Below the pieces are notes generated by a model. The model saw only the letters and a program-made list of their open reading frames with translations. It did no database searches and was not told where the DNA came from. DNA of 64,000 nt, taken from positions 7,563 to 71,562 of the forward strand of contig CANLCC010000009.1 in NCBI GenBank assembly GCA_947488815.1, given 5' to 3'. This DNA comes from CAIQIA01 sp945861105. Its GTDB lineage: Bacteria > Cyanobacteriota > Cyanobacteriia > PCC-6307 > Cyanobiaceae. Positions 59,706-64,000 of this stretch are shown here, in pieces. The stretch's first letter is position 1. Each line of letters begins with the position of its first letter. Made by a program: the position numbers and the translations under genes.

Positions 59706-60021
59706 CCGCAGCCTGGGGGGCCTGGCCCCGGCCGCCGCGCAGCAGGCGCAGGGGCGGCGGCAGGGTCGGTCCCAGCAGCCGCGCCCGCAGCCATTCGTTC
59801 TCCTCGCGCAGCAGGTGTTCGCGCTCGAGCAACGGCTCAAGCCGCTGGCGGAACTTGCGCTCGAACAGGCCAGGCAGCTCCTGCAGCAACCGTTCCAGCT
59901 CGGCCAGCCGCTCCAGGCACTGGGCATGCTCGGCCTCCAGGCGGCTGTTGGTGGCCTGGGCTTCCACCTCCTCCAGCCAGTGGGGTAGGGGCTCCTGCTC
60001 CTCCATCCACTCCGCCTGCAT
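59644..60021 (-). CDS. Coiled-coil hypothetical protein
   Basis: 125 aa. A glutamate/arginine/leucine heptad stretch (RLEAEHAQCLERLAELERLLQELP through EREHLLREENEWLRARLLG, residues 25-85) predicts a long coiled coil; the C-terminus is proline/arginine-rich. No signal or membrane segment. It overlaps argG convergently by 62 bp, yet its own composition is protein-like throughout the coiled part. Downstream of rpsF on the same strand. Confidence 0.6.
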   Translation of the reverse strand: MQAEWMEEQEPLPHWLEEVEAQATNSRLEAEHAQCLERLAELERLLQELPGLFERKFRQRLEPLLEREHLLREENEWLRARLLGPTLPPPLRLLRGGRGQAPQAAVSPPGDGPPPIAAWEGPRRR

Positions 60022-60082
60022 GACCCGTGCTCCGTTCTGGCGGGACCCTATCGGTCAGATCCCGCCCCAGCAAGGGTGCCCC

Positions 60083-60517
60083 TCAGTCGTCGTCGCCGGC
60101 GGGGGCCGAAGCGGCCACCGGTTCCCGCTGTTCCCGCTGTTCCCGCGGTTCCCGTTCGGTGCGGCTGGTGCTGGTCTCGGTGCTGGCCACGGGGGTGGTG
60201 CTGCGGCCCAGGGAGGTGTGCTGGCCGTCGTACTTCACGGTGAGGTAGCGGATCACGTCCTCGCTCAACCGCATGGCCCGCTCCAGGGGGGCCACCTGCT
60301 GGCCGTCGCCGCTGTAATTCAGCTGCACGTAGATCCCTTCCCGGTGCTTGCCGATGGTGTACGCCAGGCGGCGCTTGCCCCGCAGCTGGCTGTCGATCAC
60401 CTGGCCGCCGGCCTCGATGACCATGTCGCGGTACTTGTTGGCATGGCTCTCGACTTCCTCTTCGGCGATGTCCGGACGGAGGATGTACATCGTTTCGTAG
60501 TTCGGGGCTGCGCTCAT
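60083..60517 (-). CDS. rpsF: 30S ribosomal protein S6
   Basis: 144 aa. The S6 fold occupies residues 1-100 (YETMYILRPDIAEEEVE, RRLAYTIGKHREGIYVQLNY, SEDVIRYLTVKYD). The C-terminal 40 residues are an added charged tail with tandem REQ/REP units, encoded by a 9-bp repeat at 60120-60155. Such tails vary in length among cyanobacteria. The gene is monocistronic here; the rpsR/rplI partners common elsewhere are not adjacent. Confidence 0.96.
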   Translation of the reverse strand: MSAAPNYETMYILRPDIAEEEVESHANKYRDMVIEAGGQVIDSQLRGKRRLAYTIGKHREGIYVQLNYSGDGQQVAPLERAMRLSEDVIRYLTVKYDGQHTSLGRSTTPVASTETSTSRTEREPREQREQREPVAASAPAGDDD

Positions 60518-60602
60518 GGGCCTGTGGGGTGAACCCGGACCCAGCGGTCCGGAGGCGTGACGGCTGATGGCCGATCCACCACCCTACCTTCAGGTCCGTC
60601 CC

Positions 60603-61058
60603 TCAGAGCTGCATCCGCACCGCCTGGGAGATCCCCGGCAGGTCACCCTCGCGGCCCCTCAGCGCCTCGACCACGCCATAGAGCACCGCCAGCAGGGCCG
60701 CCAGAAAGACCGTGTTCGCCAGCGTGCGCACCACCACCGAGTCCCCCAGGGGCCGCAGCAGCACCTGGAAGGCCAGGCCGATCACGATCAGCAGGATGTC
60801 GAGCAGGATCGCCTGCATCACATGGAACCGGACCAGCTCGGGCACCCGGGCATTGCGGGCCACCGCCAGGTAAAGCACCAGAAACAGGATGAAGCCGCCG
60901 AAGGGCAGGCCCCGCTCGATCAGCACGACCGGCAGGGTCGGTACGGCCAGCCACTGCAGGGAGGGCATCACCCGGAACAGGGCCGTGCCGAAGCCCACGG
61001 CATCGGCCCAGGGCAGCAGGTAGGCAAGGGCGGCCAGGGGCCGCAGCCACGGAGACAT
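60603..61058 (-). CDS. Tic20-family membrane protein
   Basis: 151 aa from ATG 61058. Four predicted transmembrane helices, including LAALAYLLPWADAVGFG, FGGFILFLVLYLAVARNA, VMQAILLDILLIVIGLAFQVLL and TVFLAALLAVLYGVVEALRG. The pattern fits cyanobacterial relatives of the chloroplast import component Tic20; the bacterial role is unknown. A longer frame to 62063 runs antisense through aroE's frame and is not used. Confidence 0.82.
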   Translation of the reverse strand: MSPWLRPLAALAYLLPWADAVGFGTALFRVMPSLQWLAVPTLPVVLIERGLPFGGFILFLVLYLAVARNARVPELVRFHVMQAILLDILLIVIGLAFQVLLRPLGDSVVVRTLANTVFLAALLAVLYGVVEALRGREGDLPGISQAVRMQL

Positions 61059-61099
61059 CGCACGGGGCTCGACGATGCCCAGGCTAGATGGCGTCCAGG

Positions 61100-62002
61100 C
61101 TAGGCAGGGCCGTTCAGGGCCCGCTCCACCGCCTGGCGCATCACCGCCACCGGCACCTCCGCGCGGCCGGTCCAGAGCCGCAGGGCGGCGGCCCCCTGCT
61201 GCACCAGCATCTCGAGACCATCGAGGGTGGCCAGCCCGAGGGCGGCGGCCTCCCGCAGCAGGCGGGTGGGCCGAGGTGTGTAGATGAGATCGACCACCAG
61301 CGCCTCCGCGGGCAGCCGTGCCAGGTCGGCGGGCTCCAGCGGCATCGCCTCGCTCTGGGACCCCATCCCCAGGGGGGTCACGTTCACCACCAGGGCGGTG
61401 GTGGGCAGCACGGCGTCGAGGGGGGCGTTCCAGTCCAGGGGCCGCAGGGGCGGGGCCCAGGGGGTCGCCGCCTGGACCAGGGCCTGCAGCCGCCCGGGAT
61501 CGCGCCCGCGCACCACCACCTCCCCCAGGCCCAGGGCCGCGGCGGCCCGCAGCACGGCCCGGCCGCTGCCACCGCTGCCCAGCATCAGGGCCTGGCGACC
61601 GGCCAGGGGGCGCTGCTGCAGCGGTGCCAGAAATCCCTCCCAGTCGGTGTTGGTGCCGATCCAGCCGCCGCCGCCGTCGGGCAGCACCGTGTTGACGGCG
61701 CCCAGCTGCCTGGCCACCGGTTCCAGCCGGGTCAGCAGCGGCGCGATCCGTTCCTTGTGGGGGATGGTGACGTTGAAACCGGCGCAGCCCAGGGCCGCCA
61801 GCCCCTGCACCGCCTCCGCCAGCCGGTCGCCGCTGACCGGCAGGGCCAGGTAGCGGGCATCGAGGCCCAGGGCCGCCAGGGCCGCGTTGTGCATCACCGG
61901 CGAGAGGCTGTGGCGCACCGGGTCCCCCAGCACCGCCAGCAGGCGGGTGTCGCCGCCGATGACCCGGGCGGTGCCGGCGTTGCTGCTGGGGATCGGGTCC
62001 AT
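61100..62002 (-). CDS. aroE: Shikimate dehydrogenase
   Basis: NADPH-dependent step of the aromatic amino-acid pathway. 300 aa from ATG 62002 (an earlier ATG at 62119 would add a proline-rich leader). GDPVRHSLSPVMHNAAL near residue 25, GFNVTIPHKERIAPLL near 75 with the catalytic lysine, GTNTDWEGFLAPL near 113, and NADPH loop LGSGGSGRAVLRAAA near 135. A normal enzyme in all visible motifs. Divergent from dnaK. Confidence 0.95.
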   Translation of the reverse strand: MDPIPSSNAGTARVIGGDTRLLAVLGDPVRHSLSPVMHNAALAALGLDARYLALPVSGDRLAEAVQGLAALGCAGFNVTIPHKERIAPLLTRLEPVARQLGAVNTVLPDGGGGWIGTNTDWEGFLAPLQQRPLAGRQALMLGSGGSGRAVLRAAAALGLGEVVVRGRDPGRLQALVQAATPWAPPLRPLDWNAPLDAVLPTTALVVNVTPLGMGSQSEAMPLEPADLARLPAEALVVDLIYTPRPTRLLREAAALGLATLDGLEMLVQQGAAALRLWTGRAEVPVAVMRQAVERALNGPA

Positions 62003-62130
62003 CGGGGGGGTATGGCTGAGGGGGTGGGGTGGATCGCTGGGTGGGGTGGGGTTCGGGAACCACCCCTGGCTTGGACGGGCCCCTGCTGCCGAGGATGCAG
62101 CAAGTTCAAGGGGTCCCACAAGGAGTTCGC

Positions 62131-64000
<1,870 letters not shown>

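Noticed and set aside
60603..62063. 486-aa extension of the Tic20-like frame across aroE
   Set aside because: Only the last 151 residues look like protein; the rest is a shadow frame of aroE, which has all its motifs.

Overview
The window is a high-GC, densely packed chromosome segment from a unicellular picocyanobacterium of the Synechococcus/Cyanobium group. The supporting evidence is the gene order thrC, dnaN, PRC-barrel protein, purL, purF, gyrA/parC-type gene, TPR protein, queG; a gap2-type glyceraldehyde-3-phosphate dehydrogenase; DUF1400, DUF3134 and Tic20-like proteins; a glycine-rich RRM protein; a sucrose-phosphate-synthase-like enzyme; HIP1 octamers (GCGATCGC, for example 13914-13921 and 15297-15304); and cyanobacterial-type NtcA and LexA boxes. 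The species cannot be fixed from the sequence alone.

Layout. 1-6133: recN (cut by the window edge) and an Amt ammonium transporter on the minus strand, then an ABC1/UbiB kinase, a DUF1400 protein and thrC on the plus strand. 6134-6473: a 340-bp gap before dnaN with a long perfect inverted repeat and DnaA-box-like words, a candidate replication origin. 6474-12309: dnaN, PRC-barrel gene, purL, purF. 12266-18112 (minus): TolC-like protein, gyrA family, TPR protein, queG. 18163-25153 (plus): HpsJ-like protein, DUF502, nusB, ftsY, a PP2C phosphatase, argH, an RNA-binding protein. 25173-28004: dusA, msrB, a flavoprotein.

28005-30935 is the only clearly foreign island. It holds remnants of two IntI-type (integron) integrases, one at each edge and both reading inward; two related toxin-antitoxin pairs (RelE-like with a ribbon-helix-helix protein; VapC-like with a ribbon-helix-helix protein); two imperfect 78-79 bp attC-like repeats flanking those pairs; and an AT-rich, 5'-truncated unknown ORF. 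It abuts a pilB-pilT-pilC operon (30936-34700, minus).

34790-45750 is housekeeping: grpE-dnaJ-tusA-like-rsgA, ybaB, murB-murC, gap2, thiL, a cyclophilin, efp-accB, pdxA. 45772-52807 mixes small unknown proteins with DNA-maintenance genes: HNH nuclease, SMARCAL1-like helicase and umuD-umuC. Two exact cyanobacterial LexA-box matches lie here, one before umuD and one before a 54-aa single-pass membrane protein not obviously described. 52925-64000: a DUF1400-hydrolase, an SPS-like glycosyltransferase, mraY, DUF3134 protein, argG, rpsF, Tic20-like protein, aroE and dnaK (cut by the right edge).

The most interesting items are the decayed integron-like island with its toxin-antitoxin content, the putative SOS-controlled small membrane protein at 47297, the candidate oriC, and an Amt in which the first pore histidine is glutamate next to a perfect NtcA site. 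No tRNA, rRNA, intact insertion sequence or CRISPR array was seen.
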